From the NCBI RefSeq assembly GCF_943181435.1, contig NZ_OW969598.1, forward strand, positions 1,550,001-1,614,000: a stretch of 64,000 nt of DNA. Reading direction: 5' to 3'. How positions within the stretch are numbered: the first letter of the stretch is position 1; every line of letters starts with the position of its first letter. The notes beneath the pieces are model-generated. The model was not told the origin of the DNA and did not search any database. It was given only the letters and a program-made list of their open reading frames with translations. Source of the stretch: Neisseria sp. Marseille-Q6792 (GTDB lineage Bacteria; Pseudomonadota; Gammaproteobacteria; Burkholderiales; Neisseriaceae). Positions 1 through 10,142 of this stretch are shown here, piece by piece. Position numbers and translations under genes: made by a program.

Positions 1-1470
1 TTGGGAGCGGATATCGAGTTTGAGCAGGCGGTCTTTAAACAGTTCGAGGTAGCCCTGGGCAGACAGGCTGCCTTGCCCTGCTTCAATGCCAACGGTGTCG
101 AACACCAGTTTTTGCTGTCCGTTTGCGGGGTCGCTTGCGATGGCGAGGCTGCCGTGCGTGCGTGCCGTACCGTTGCTGAGTTTCCAAGTGATGCCGGGTG
201 AGGAGGTTGGGCCTTTGATGCCGATATTTCCGTTCAACTTGCCGTTGATTGCGGTTTGAATCACATCATTCGAGCCGACAGAGTCTATGCCTATATCCAG
301 TTGCAGGATGTTTTTTCCGGTATCGATATCGCCGGACAGGTTGATATTTCCCCGTTCGAGCAGGGCAATGTCCGCATCATCAATATGTACCACACCGTCC
401 TGACCGATGACGAAGTCTCCCAAAATCTGTCGGACGGGGATGCTGTTGCGGTCGGCAAAACCGGCCTCGGTATTTTCCAGGTCGAGAGAACCTTCCAGTG
501 CTATGCCGTCTGAAAAAGACGGAATGGCGGTCAGGTCAAAGTTAAGCCTTGCTTTGGGTAGGGAGGGCAGGAAGGCGGATGGATTGATGTTGAATCCTTT
601 AATCAGCACTTCTTCCAATGTTTTATCCAATGATTCGGCAAACGGGTGGATGACGGATTTCCCTGATAAATGGATATTGTCGCCATCCAGTATCAGGTCG
701 GTGCGCATATCCTGCAAACTGCCCCACAGGCGCGCCGTACCGTGTATGGTTTCGCCTTCCAGTTCGCCTTTGGTGTAGATGGCGGTGTTGAGGACAAAAG
801 GTTTTTTCAGACCGATTACGACTGCGCCGGTCGATTTGCTCCACGGGGTGTCGGCGGTTTTCAGGTCGAGGCGGTGCCCTTTACGGTCGTAACGGTATGC
901 CGCGTTGAGGCGTTCGAGATAGACGGTTTGTTTGTCAAAGGTTTTGCCGACGCTGATTTTGCCCGTCTCGAAGCGGTCGAGATAGACGGCGGCAGGCAGG
1001 TCTATGCTGTCGGGAAGGCTGAGCGGCGGGCGTTCTTCTTTAGGCGGAGTCGGTTTGGTAACGATGGCGATGTCGCCGGCGGAAATTTCGGTAATGTGCA
1101 GGCTGCGGCGCATCAGTTCGGACGGTTTCCACGTGAAGCGGAAGCGGCTGATTTTAAGGTCTGCACCCTCGGTTTCTATCGACCAGTTGTCGCCGTCGAA
1201 GCCGTCGAGCAGCGTGCCTTTGAGGTTTTGGGAGGAAATGTTTACGCCGAACCAAGACGGGATTTGGTACAGCCCGAAACGCAAACCGGATTCCGTACCT
1301 GCGAGCCAGCCGAGGAAACATGCTGCCAAAATCAGGACAGACAGCAGTGCCGCCGACAGCTTCAGCAGCGGGCGGCGTTTTTTTGCCGGCGGGGCAGGGC
1401 GGTGTTCAGACGGCATTTTGCGCGTGCCGTTTTCGGTCGGATCGGTATCTGTCGGTGCGGTATCGGTCAT
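1..1470 (-). CDS. tamB: TamB-family translocation/assembly protein, C-terminal part missing
   Basis: TamB proteins are very long inner-membrane-anchored periplasmic proteins that work with TamA in outer-membrane protein or lipid transport. The frame is open from an ATG at 1470 to the window edge, 490 codons, so the conserved C-terminal DUF490 domain lies outside. Near the N-terminus a basic KKRRP stretch is followed by one hydrophobic segment (about residues 30-50), a signal anchor. The rest is beta-rich repetitive sequence typical of the family. It begins 54 bases after the tamA stop, so the two are probably co-transcribed. An uptake sequence lies inside the first codons (about 1407). The assignment rests on this architecture and the tamA linkage. 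Confidence 0.88.
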   Translation of the reverse strand, partial: MTDTAPTDTDPTENGTRKMPSEHRPAPPAKKRRPLLKLSAALLSVLILAACFLGWLAGTESGLRFGLYQIPSWFGVNISSQNLKGTLLDGFDGDNWSIETEGADLKISRFRFTWKPSELMRRSLHITEISAGDIAIVTKPTPPKEERPPLSLPDSIDLPAAVYLDRFETGKISVGKTFDKQTVYLERLNAAYRYDRKGHRLDLKTADTPWSKSTGAVVIGLKKPFVLNTAIYTKGELEGETIHGTARLWGSLQDMRTDLILDGDNIHLSGKSVIHPFAESLDKTLEEVLIKGFNINPSAFLPSLPKARLNFDLTAIPSFSDGIALEGSLDLENTEAGFADRNSIPVRQILGDFVIGQDGVVHIDDADIALLERGNINLSGDIDTGKNILQLDIGIDSVGSNDVIQTAINGKLNGNIGIKGPTSSPGITWKLSNGTARTHGSLAIASDPANGQQKLVFDTVGIEAGQGSLSAQGYLELFKDRLLKLDIRSQ

Positions 1471-1524
1471 AATGTCTGTTTCAAAATGGTTTGCTGCAAT
1501 GCCGTCTGAAGCGGCCGTATCGGT

Positions 1525-3351
1525 TTAGAAGCGCGTTCCCAAGCTGATGTGCCAGCGGATTTTCTTGTCGCTGTGCCCGTAGGCAATATCGAAGGAAAAC
1601 GGCGCGAGCGGGCTGAACCAGCGCACGCCCAGTCCCGAACCGTGTTTCAGCTCCATACGTTTGAAATTGGCGGCGGCATCGCCCATATCGTGGAACACCG
1701 CGCCGGACAGGGTGCGCGTAAACGGCAGTTGGTATTCCAGGCTGCCCACCAAGAGGGCGCGTTCGGGCAGGACCGATCCGTTCGGGCCGGCAAGCCCGAT
1801 GCTGTCGAGTTCGTAACCGCGCACGGAAGACGCGCCGCCGCTGCGGAACATCAGCCCCGAGGGGACATCGGCATTGTCGCGGGCAACGGTGTAACCCGCT
1901 TGTCCGCGTATGATGAACGTGCCGAGTTTTTTGTTTTCGGGCGTGAAGAAATAACCTGCGCGGGCGGAAGCGCGGATCAGCGCGGTGGAGGATAGGAATG
2001 TGCCCAAAGTCGTACCGATTTTGCCGTCGAGGTAATAGCCGTTTTCGGGGTGCAACGCGTTGTTGAGCAGCTGGCGTTTCCAAGAGACGGTCAGCATCGT
2101 GGCGTGGCTGTTGCCCAAATCGACATCCGAGCCGGGGATTTTCCGGCCTTCTGCGAGAAACTCCGCCCCCAGCCTGGCATCAATGCCCGCGCGGTCGCGC
2201 ACATACCAGATGCCGCCGGAGAAGGCGCGTTTTTCGAGGTTTTGGGTAGTCGAACGGTTGTAGGAAACGTTGCTTGTCCAGTATTTGCCCCTGTAGTTGC
2301 GGGGTTGGCTGATACCAGCGGCAAGCGTGGTTTCGTATTTGTCCATATCCCAGACGACTGAGCCGATATAGCCTTTGTTGAAGAGGTTGTAATAGTCGTA
2401 GGCGATTTTGCCGCCCAAGCCGTATTTCGAATCGAGGCGGATGCCGGTTTCGAGCTTGTGGCGTTTGACCTCGGTTACGCTGACTTTGACGGGGACGCGG
2501 TCGCCTTGGAGGCGGTCGAAGTCGGCTTGTACGGACGCGCCGGAATAATGCCCGTTTTGTTCGAGCGCCTGTTGGAAGTCGAGCAGCAGGTCGAGGTCGT
2601 ACGGCATACCGGGCTGGAAACGCGCAAGGCCGGAAACGATTTGTTCAGGGTAACGCTGTGTGCCGGTGATTTCAAAGTTGCCGAATAATATGGGGCGGCC
2701 ACTGTCCACGACGACGTTCAAATCGGCGGTGGCGGTATCGGGGTTGACGGCCGCCCGGGTGTTGCCGAGCTTGGCAAGCGGGTAGCCTTTGCGCGTTACC
2801 GCGCCGAGAACGGAAGTTTTGCTGTTTTCCCAACTATCCTGGTCGAAATCGCTGCCTACCGGCTGCTGCCAGTTTTCCATCGCGTTGCGGTAGTATTCGG
2901 CGAGGTTGCCGTCTGAAAGGATGTCGCCGAGGATGGCGACGCCGACGTTGGCGATTTTGGTGCGCGGCCCTGGTGTGATGTGCACCGTATAAGCTCCGTC
3001 TTTTTCCGTCAGGCTGACTTTGCTGTTGAAATAGCCTTTGCTGCGGAGCATGGTTTTGACGTTGTCCGGCGCTTCTTCGGCAAGGAAGCCCACCTGTTCC
3101 TTATCCAAAACCTCTTCCTGCTGCTGCGTGATGAGCGGCAGGTGTTCTTCTATCATATCTTTAATTTCACTGTCTTGCGTATCGATACTGATGGGAAATT
3201 TGGGTTTTAATTTGACCGATTCGGTATTTGTATTTTTATTTTTCGTCAGTATGGAACCCTCTGCCTTATTTTCGGTATGGTCGGCGGCAAGCGCATGTAC
3301 GGATGGGAAGAAAGATAGAGCCAGAAGGAGCGGGGCGGGCAGTTTGATCAT
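1525..3351 (-). CDS. tamA: TamA, Omp85-family outer-membrane assembly protein
   Basis: Outer-membrane beta-barrel of the Omp85 family that pairs with TamB to insert autotransporters and other outer-membrane proteins. The 608-residue product starts with a signal peptide (MIKLPAPLLLALSFF, cleavage near HALA). POTRA-type repeats follow to about residue 290 (for example the YTVHITPGPRTKI and PILFGNFEITG segments), then a barrel ending in the typical aromatic terminus GTRF. An upstream in-frame start at 3399 exists, but 3351 places the signal peptide exactly at the N-terminus. The gene before it, sstT, is divergent across about 280 bases. tamB follows directly. Confidence 0.93.
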   Translation of the reverse strand: MIKLPAPLLLALSFFPSVHALAADHTENKAEGSILTKNKNTNTESVKLKPKFPISIDTQDSEIKDMIEEHLPLITQQQEEVLDKEQVGFLAEEAPDNVKTMLRSKGYFNSKVSLTEKDGAYTVHITPGPRTKIANVGVAILGDILSDGNLAEYYRNAMENWQQPVGSDFDQDSWENSKTSVLGAVTRKGYPLAKLGNTRAAVNPDTATADLNVVVDSGRPILFGNFEITGTQRYPEQIVSGLARFQPGMPYDLDLLLDFQQALEQNGHYSGASVQADFDRLQGDRVPVKVSVTEVKRHKLETGIRLDSKYGLGGKIAYDYYNLFNKGYIGSVVWDMDKYETTLAAGISQPRNYRGKYWTSNVSYNRSTTQNLEKRAFSGGIWYVRDRAGIDARLGAEFLAEGRKIPGSDVDLGNSHATMLTVSWKRQLLNNALHPENGYYLDGKIGTTLGTFLSSTALIRASARAGYFFTPENKKLGTFIIRGQAGYTVARDNADVPSGLMFRSGGASSVRGYELDSIGLAGPNGSVLPERALLVGSLEYQLPFTRTLSGAVFHDMGDAAANFKRMELKHGSGLGVRWFSPLAPFSFDIAYGHSDKKIRWHISLGTRF

Positions 3352-3631
3352 AATGGTATGCGTGTCGGGCGGTGGTGTCGGTCTTTTTGATTCTAACATT
3401 GTTTCTACTGGGTTTTGAACGGCTGCCTTAATATTGTTTGAAAGGGATAAGGCATTTCAGACGGCATATAAATTTCGGGCATTTTAACGGTTGTGGTTTA
3501 TTGTGTCTTTATTTATTTGTTTGATGGTATTTTGTTTTAAATCGGCATGCGGAAAAAATAAAAAAACACGGGAGATGAGATTTCTTTTAAAATACAACGT
3601 TTCTTAACATATAACAACATAAGGAAGAATA

Positions 3632-4852
3632 ATGGCATTCGGCAGATCCTTACTTAATGCGATTAACAGTGTCAGCCTGGTCAAACAGATTGCCGTCGGT
3701 TTGGTGTTGGGTATTGTAATCGGTTCGGTTTCACCGCAACTGGGTTTGGCGGCAGGTCTTTTCGGCAGCCTGTTTGTCGGTGCGCTTAAAGCCGTTGCTC
3801 CTGTTTTGGTTTTTGTTTTGGTCGCAGCAGCCGTTGCGCAGCATCAAAAAGGCAATGAGGCGTTTATCAAGCCTATTATCGTTTTATATTTGATTGGAAC
3901 GTTTGCTGCCGCCGTCGTGGCGGTAGTGGCCAGCATGGTGTTTCCCGTACACATCGTATTGGCGGGTGCGGGCGAGGTATCCAATGCGCCGCCTTCCGGT
4001 ATTGTGGAGGTTTTGAAATCCCTGCTGATGAGTTTGGTTGCCAACCCGATTAATGCGATTGCCAATGCCAACTATATCGGTATTTTGGCTTGGGCTTTGG
4101 TTTTGGGTGCGGCATTGCGCAATCATGGTTCGGACGTAACGCGGCAGGTCGTCGCCGATTTGGCGGAAGCGGTTTCTACCGTTGTGAAATGGATTATCCG
4201 CTTTGCCCCTCTGGGTATTTTTGGTTTGGTATCGTCCACAATTGCGGAAACGGGTTTCGGCGCGCTTTCCGGTTATGTGAAGCTGCTTGCTGTCTTGCTT
4301 GGCTGTATGGTGTTTATCGCATTGGTGGTCAATCCGGTCATCGTGTGGTGGAAAATCCGCAGTAATCCTTATCCGCTGGTGTTTACCTGTTTGCGCGAAA
4401 GCGGCGTATATGCTTTCTTTACCCGTTCTTCTGCCGCCAATATCCCTGTCAATATGGCTTTGGCGAAAAAGTTGGGTTTGCATGAAGATACTTATTCGAT
4501 TTCCATTCCTTTGGGTGCAACCATCAATATGGCGGGGGCGGCGATTACGATTACCGTGTTGGCAATGTCGGCCGCGTACACTCAAGGGATTCATGTTGAT
4601 TTTGCCACTGCGCTGCTTTTGAGCCTGGTGGCAACCGTCAGTGCGTGCGGCGCATCCGGCGTGGCAGGCGGTTCCCTTCTGTTGGTTCCTTTGGCGTGCA
4701 GCCTGTTCGGCATCAGCAACGATGTCGCTATGCAGGTGGTTGCAGTCGGCTTTATCATCGGCGTGATTCAGGATTCGGCGGAAACGGCGTTGAATTCTTC
4801 AACCGATGTTTTGTTTACTGCCGCCGCTGATATGGGCAGACAGAGGAAATAG
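3632..4852 (+). CDS. sstT: Serine/threonine:Na+ symporter SstT
   Basis: Inner-membrane sodium-coupled transporter of the dicarboxylate/amino acid:cation symporter family, which takes up serine and threonine. The 406-residue protein is close to the 414 of E. coli SstT. It has many hydrophobic segments and the family signature around [19 protein letters not shown], followed by [14 protein letters not shown], the helical-hairpin and TM7 substrate-site region. The ATG is preceded by AAGGAAG at good spacing. It is divergent from tamA and ends at an uptake-sequence hairpin, so it is probably transcribed alone. Confidence 0.94.
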   Translation: MAFGRSLLNAINSVSLVKQIAVGLVLGIVIGSVSPQLGLAAGLFGSLFVGALKAVAPVLVFVLVAAAVAQHQKGNEAFIKPIIVLYLIGTFAAAVVAVVASMVFPVHIVLAGAGEVSNAPPSGIVEVLKSLLMSLVANPINAIANANYIGILAWALVLGAALRNHGSDVTRQVVADLAEAVSTVVKWIIRFAPLGIFGLVSSTIAETGFGALSGYVKLLAVLLGCMVFIALVVNPVIVWWKIRSNPYPLVFTCLRESGVYAFFTRSSAANIPVNMALAKKLGLHEDTYSISIPLGATINMAGAAITITVLAMSAAYTQGIHVDFATALLLSLVATVSACGASGVAGGSLLLVPLACSLFGISNDVAMQVVAVGFIIGVIQDSAETALNSSTDVLFTAAADMGRQRK

Positions 4853-4864
4853 GCTTGGATATGG

Positions 4865-4905
4865 AATGCCGCCTGAAACAGTAAAGTTTCAGACGGCATT
4901 TTTTA
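4865..4905 (+). terminator. Uptake-sequence hairpin terminator after sstT
   Basis: An inverted repeat made from one exact uptake sequence and one variant (GCCGCCTGAA) forms a stem ending in six T residues, 12 bases after the sstT stop. Confidence 0.8.
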
Positions 4906-4976
4906 GGTGTTTGACGGTTGTCCGCACAGCTTGCTTGGGAAGGCGGGAGATAAATCCGTTATCGGATTTCCGGCGG

Positions 4977-5126
4977 TTATGGGTAAGGATGTGCCACCAG
5001 TTTCCCGTCGATGTATTCGCCGATATAGACTTGCACGGCAGTGAGCTTGAGATGGTCGAGTTCCTGTTGCAGCCACGCTTCATCACGCTTAATGATTTCC
5101 GGGAAAAGAATTTCATCGGCATTTTC
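4977..5126 (-). pseudogene. Short unidentified coding remnant
   Basis: An open frame of 49 codons and a stop reads like real protein (it includes DEILFPEIIKRDEAWLQQEL and ends LVAHPYP), but it has no start codon and a stop codon lies directly upstream. It looks like the 3' end of a gene whose front has been lost. The parent family is not recognised. The rest of 4853-5322 has only uptake-sequence hairpins (4865-4905 and a variant pair at 5253-5285) and a GC-rich stretch with no supported gene. Confidence 0.4.
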
Positions 5127-5322
5127 TTAATGCTTGAACACCCGCCTTGGGGGCGGCAGGGTTCGGGCCGGTTGGGGAAAGGCATCGCCTTTCCGAATCG
5201 GGGCGGTACAACGGGGTGTGCCTTATGTGCCGAAAGGGCTTGCGGCAACGGTATGCCGCCTGAAGCAGTGGCGTTCAGACGGCATTGTGATGTTTGGGTC
5301 GCGGGTCCGGTTCAAGTCCGCA

Positions 5323-5538
5323 TCAGTTGATAAACCCGTCGTCTTTCATTTTCTTTTCGGAAAAATACTGGCCGCATACCAGCAGGGCGGCGAGGATGAT
5401 GACAAACAGCCCCGCCATAGTCAGTGTGATTTTGAAGAACAATTCCGCTTCGATAAAAGAAAATCAGAGTTGCACGATCAGCAGCAGCACCCAGCCGGCA
5501 AACAGTCCGAGACAGGCATAAACGCCGAGCTTAAACAC
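5323..5538 (-). pseudogene. Small two-helix membrane protein interrupted by an in-frame TGA
   Basis: A GTG at 5538 overlaps the end of the DUF4177 gene by 8 bases and opens a frame encoding a hydrophobic helix (FKLGVYACLGLFAGWVLLLI). A TGA follows at 5464-5466. Beyond the TGA the same frame continues with a second helix (ITLTMAGLFVIILAALLVC) and a polar tail KKMKDDGFIN, ending at 5323. Continuous protein-like character on both sides suggests one 71-codon gene with a single nonsense change, probably TGG to TGA. Its function is unknown. The translational overlap suggests coupling to the DUF4177 gene. Confidence 0.5.
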
Positions 5539-5773
5539 GATCCCGCTCCAAAATGACGACGTAGGCCTCGCGTTTGAAAAACAACAGCATACGGCGCAAA
5601 TCTTTTTCCATCGTTACAACCCGCCAGCCTTCGGGGGTTTGTTTGTTGAGGAACGCGCTGAAATTGACGGGGTTGACCTTTGCCGCGCCGAAAAACAGGC
5701 TGGACAACAGGCTTTCCTGATAAATGACGACTTTGTATTCTTTTATAGGATTCCTTTTAACATAAGGGATCAT
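5531..5773 (-). CDS. DUF4177-family protein
   Basis: A small protein with the KEYKVV...GWRVV...ILER pattern of the DUF4177 family, whose function is unknown. The 80-residue reading starts at an ATG at 5773 without a clear ribosome site. An AAGGA lies six bases before an ATA codon that directly precedes KEYKVV, where family members usually begin. The ancestral start may therefore have been lost (ATG to ATA), leaving the present start ten codons upstream. The gene follows argG on the same strand by 46 bases and overlaps the broken membrane gene downstream. Confidence 0.72.
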   Translation of the reverse strand: MIPYVKRNPIKEYKVVIYQESLLSSLFFGAAKVNPVNFSAFLNKQTPEGWRVVTMEKDLRRMLLFFKREAYVVILERDRV

Positions 5774-5819
5774 CTTTTCAGACGACCCCTTAAATTGCAG
5801 CGATGCAATGCGGCGAAAC

Positions 5820-7202
<1,383 letters not shown>

Positions 7203-7306
7203 TTATAAATATAACCCATTGTCAGCCGTTAAGGCTGTCTGAAAAGAAGCTTTGCCCGTTTCGCTGAAAATCTTTTCAGACGGTCTTTACGCCATCCTCA
7301 ACCTGA

Positions 7307-7422
7307 CTCCCTCCCCTGCGGGGGAGGGTTGGGGAGAGGGTGCAGACAGCAGCCCTTAAGCAAACGCTGCCTGAAAAACGCAAGCTCGACCCTCTCCCTA
7401 ACCCTCTCCCACGGGAGAGGGA
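7307..7422. repeat. REP-like GGGAGAGGG inverted repeat
   Basis: Two long purine/pyrimidine-biased arms (7307-7342 and 7388-7422) are imperfect reverse complements built on GGGAGAGGGT units, and each also folds on itself. They resemble repetitive extragenic palindromes. The rest of the 313-base gap between argG and the next gene holds uptake sequences at 7275 and 7450. Confidence 0.6.
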
Positions 7423-7476
7423 ACAAATCACAGCACCATCGACATTTTCAGACGGCATCGGTAAAGAAACCCATCT

Positions 7477-8277
7477 ATGAACGCGTTCAACCTTATCATC
7501 ATCGGCGACGAAATCTTACACGGCAGCCGCCAAGACAAGCATTTCGTCTTTTTCAAATTCCTGCTCGAATCCAAAGGGCTGAAGCTCAATCAGGTGCAAT
7601 ATCTGCCCGACGAACCCGATTTGCTGGTCAGGCAACTGCGCCGCAGCTTTTCAGACGGCATACCGACGTTTGTTACCGGCGGCATCGGCGCCACGCCCGA
7701 CGACCACACCCGCCAAGCCGCAGCCGCTGCTTTGGATTTGCCCGTCGTCCGCCATCCTGAAGCCGCCAAGTTCATCGAAGGCGTGACCCTTAAACGCGGT
7801 GAGCCGCTTGATTCGCCGGAACACGCCCAACGCCTGAAAATGGCGGATTTCCCCGAGGGCGCAGAGCTTGTGCCCAATCCGTTCAACAACATCGCCGGAT
7901 TTTCTATCCGCGAGCATTATTTTTTCCCCGGCTTCCCCGTGATGGCGCACCCGATGGCGGAATGGGTTTTGGATACTTATTACGTCGGCCGCTTCAACCA
8001 AACCAAACGCGGCAGCCGCAGCGTGTATGTGTTTGAGCAGCCCGAATCGCGCATTACGCCGATTATGGAGCATATCGAGCAAACTTATCCCGGCGTGCGT
8101 TCGTACAGCCTGCCCAGCGTCGGTTGGACGCATTCAGACGGCACGCAGGTCAAACCGCACATTGAGTTCGGCATCAAAGCCGAAGGAGAAGCCGTCAACC
8201 TTTTGGACGCGGCGTGGGCGGAAGTGTTGCACAGCTTGGACGGATTGGGAGCAGAGCTGAAAAATCGGGTAAACTGA
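7477..8277 (+). CDS. MoaB/CinA-type molybdopterin-binding domain protein
   Basis: A single molybdopterin-binding (MoCF/CinA N-terminal) domain. The fold is marked by IIIGDEILHGSRQDKHF at the N-terminus and VTGGIGATPDDHTRQA near residue 65. The 266-residue length matches stand-alone CinA-N-like proteins. The C-terminal nicotinamide-nucleotide amidase domain of full CinA is absent. Substrate and role are not known for this short form. It is followed 39 bases later by the SppA-like peptidase on the same strand. Confidence 0.82.
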   Translation: MNAFNLIIIGDEILHGSRQDKHFVFFKFLLESKGLKLNQVQYLPDEPDLLVRQLRRSFSDGIPTFVTGGIGATPDDHTRQAAAAALDLPVVRHPEAAKFIEGVTLKRGEPLDSPEHAQRLKMADFPEGAELVPNPFNNIAGFSIREHYFFPGFPVMAHPMAEWVLDTYYVGRFNQTKRGSRSVYVFEQPESRITPIMEHIEQTYPGVRSYSLPSVGWTHSDGTQVKPHIEFGIKAEGEAVNLLDAAWAEVLHSLDGLGAELKNRVN

Positions 8278-8316
8278 AAACCGTTTGCCCAAATCGGACA
8301 ATATTTAAGGAAAACC

Positions 8317-9303
8317 ATGCAATACCGAATCAGAAGAGAAAACGAAGCACCCGAAGCAAAAAATGCGGGGGAAACCTTATGGGAACGCGACATTATGCGC
8401 GAAGTGCTGCTGTCCGCCTATCGGGACAGGCGCAGGGAGCGGATGTGGAAAAACATCTGGCGCGCCGTCAGTACCCTGATTCTGGTTGCCCTGATTGCAG
8501 GCATTTTCCAAAAAGACGAAGCCGCATTGCAGTTGACGGGCAATACGCCGCATACCGCAGTCGTCAACCTGTACGGCGAAATCGGCAACGGCGTAGAAGA
8601 CCAGGTCAAAAAACTCAAAGACGGTATGGAAGCCGCCTATAAAAACCCGCAGGCAAAAGCCATCATCATCCGCGCCAACAGTCCCGGCGGTTCGCCTGTC
8701 GTGTCCAACACCGCTTTTGAAGAAATACGCCGTCTGAAGGCGCAGCACCCCGACATTCCCGTTTATCTCGTGGCGGAGGATATGTGTGCATCCGGCTGCT
8801 ACTATATTGCGGCGGCGGCAGACAAAATTTATGCAGACCCGTCCAGCATCGTCGGCAGCATCGGCGTTATCGGCAGCAGTTTCGACGCGACCGGCCTGAT
8901 GGAAAAAATCGGCGTGAAACGCAGGGTTAAAATTGCGGGCAGCAACAAAGGTATGGGCGATCCGTTTTCGCCCGAAACGCCCGAACAGTCGAAAATCTGG
9001 GAAGAAATGCTGACCGGCATACACGGCGAGTTCATCAAAGCCGTCAAAACCGGACGGGGCGGCCGCCTCAAATTCCGACAATATCCCGACGTGTTCAGCG
9101 GTCGGGTGTACACGGGCGCGGATGCGCTGAAAGTCGGGCTGGTGGACGGACTCGGCAATATTTACAGCGTGGCGCGAGACGTGGTCAAAGCCCCCGATGT
9201 GGTGGATTACACTCCAAAGGACGATTTCGGCAGAATCTTGGGCAGACGCTTCGGCGCAGAACTCAAAGCAAGCGTTTCGGAAGCTCTGCAATCCCTCCAA
9301 TAA
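8317..9303 (+). CDS. SppA/SohB-type signal peptide peptidase (S49)
   Basis: Membrane-anchored serine protease of family S49 that degrades cleaved signal peptides or membrane peptides. It has 328 residues: a basic N-terminus, one membrane helix at about 47-63 (AVSTLILVALIAGIF), then the S49 domain. The likely catalytic serine is Ser159 in CASGCYYIAAAAD and the lysine is Lys211 in AGSNKGMGDPFSP. Their spacing of 52 residues equals that reported for the Bacillus subtilis SppA dyad (S147/K199). The short, single-domain form is normal for such homologues. An AAGGA precedes the start. The transcript ends at the hairpin at 9348. Confidence 0.88.
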   Translation: MQYRIRRENEAPEAKNAGETLWERDIMREVLLSAYRDRRRERMWKNIWRAVSTLILVALIAGIFQKDEAALQLTGNTPHTAVVNLYGEIGNGVEDQVKKLKDGMEAAYKNPQAKAIIIRANSPGGSPVVSNTAFEEIRRLKAQHPDIPVYLVAEDMCASGCYYIAAAADKIYADPSSIVGSIGVIGSSFDATGLMEKIGVKRRVKIAGSNKGMGDPFSPETPEQSKIWEEMLTGIHGEFIKAVKTGRGGRLKFRQYPDVFSGRVYTGADALKVGLVDGLGNIYSVARDVVKAPDVVDYTPKDDFGRILGRRFGAELKASVSEALQSLQ

Positions 9304-9317
9304 CGCTTTCCGCCGGA

Positions 9318-9344
9318 TATAGTGGTTAAATTCAAACCACTATA
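9318..9344. repeat. Minimal Correia-end palindrome (27 bp)
   Basis: TATAGTGG and CCACTATA flank an AT core, so the element is little more than two Correia termini joined. It lies 15 bases after the SppA-like gene. Confidence 0.65.
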
Positions 9345-9347
9345 CCG

Positions 9348-9382
9348 ATGCCGTCTGAAAGGTTTTCAGACGGCATTTTTTT
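9348..9382 (+). terminator. Uptake-sequence hairpin terminator
   Basis: Two exact inverted uptake sequences with a short loop are followed by seven T residues, downstream of the peptidase gene. Confidence 0.85.
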
Positions 9383-9473
9383 GCATGGTAGGGTGATATT
9401 TGTGAAACGGTAATATGAAAACAGAACGCTTGTCGCGCGGTTTGTACCGTGCCGGTCTGTACGATGGCAGCAA

Positions 9474-9579
9474 TATAGTGGATTAAATTTAAACCAGTAC
9501 AGCGTTGCCTCGCCTTGCCGTACTATCTGTACTGTCTGCGGCTTCGTCGCCTTGTCCTGATTTTTGTTAATCCACTATA
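9474..9579. mobile_element. Correia repeat enclosed element, 106-bp form
   Basis: The ends are perfect inverted TATAGTGG/CCACTATA with target TA. The interior has the family body (CCAGTACAGCGTTGCCTCG, GCGGCTTCGTCGCC). The 106-bp length is the internally deleted class. It lies about 206 bases upstream of nuoA. Such elements are known to supply promoters or RNase III sites, so it could affect nuo expression. A copy in reverse orientation lies at 60248-60353. Confidence 0.9.
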
Positions 9580-9642
9580 AAGATAGAAACGTTTTGTTTT
9601 TATAGGATTGGCGCGAAACAGACGGTCTGGCGTTCGTGAAAT

Positions 9643-9665
9643 CAAATAAGAATCGTTATCATAAC
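9643..9665. promoter_or_regulatory. Candidate Fur-binding site upstream of nuoA
   Basis: The AT-rich sequence AATAAGAATCGTTATCATAA at about 9645 partly matches the 19-bp Fur consensus (GATAATGATAATCATTATC). Fur has been reported to bind and activate the nuo promoter in N. meningitidis, which fits the position about 120 bases before nuoA. The match is by eye only. Confidence 0.5.
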
Positions 9666-9785
9666 ATAATTGTATTTATTGGGTTTTTTTGGGCGTTTTG
9701 CCGATATTTACCTTTTAATGGTTTTTGAAATTCGCTAAAATACGAAATTATTGTAGAAATTTTGTTAACGGATTTGGGTGTAACC

Positions 9786-10142
9786 ATGTTGTCCGCTTAC
9801 TTTCCCGTCTTTGTCTTTATCCTCGTCGGCCTCGCGGCCGGCGTGCTGTTTATCCTGCTCGGCACGATTTTAGGCCCGAAACGCCACTACGCCGAAAAAG
9901 ACGCGCCTTACGAATGCGGTTTTGAAGCCTTTGAAAACGCGAGGATGAAGTTCGACGTGCGCTATTACCTCGTCGCCATCCTCTTTATCTTGTTTGATTT
10001 GGAGGTCGCGTTTATGTTGCCGTGGGCAGTCGTGTTCAAAGATTTGGGCGCGTACGGCTTCTGGTCTATGCTGGTGTTTATCGTCGTTCTGACGGTAGGC
10101 TTTATTTACGAATGGAAAAAAGGTGCGCTGGAATGGGAATAG
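9786..10142 (+). CDS. nuoA: NADH-quinone oxidoreductase subunit A
   Basis: Small membrane subunit of respiratory complex I, with three membrane helices, in the proton-translocating arm near the quinone site. The 118-residue protein has the conserved loop [23 protein letters not shown] and the acidic helix [14 protein letters not shown]. The ATG at 9786 gives the family-standard MLSAYFPVF start. An in-frame codon at 9762 would add eight residues without support. It is the first gene of the nuo operon and overlaps nuoB by 10 bases. Confidence 0.96.
   Translation: MLSAYFPVFVFILVGLAAGVLFILLGTILGPKRHYAEKDAPYECGFEAFENARMKFDVRYYLVAILFILFDLEVAFMLPWAVVFKDLGAYGFWSMLVFIVVLTVGFIYEWKKGALEWE

Noticed and set aside
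5298..5325. A tRNA T-arm-like sequence (GGTTCAAGTCC) near 5309-5319
   Set aside because: The stem has a mismatch and no acceptor, anticodon or D arm fits upstream; it lies inside the reading frame end of the small membrane gene region.
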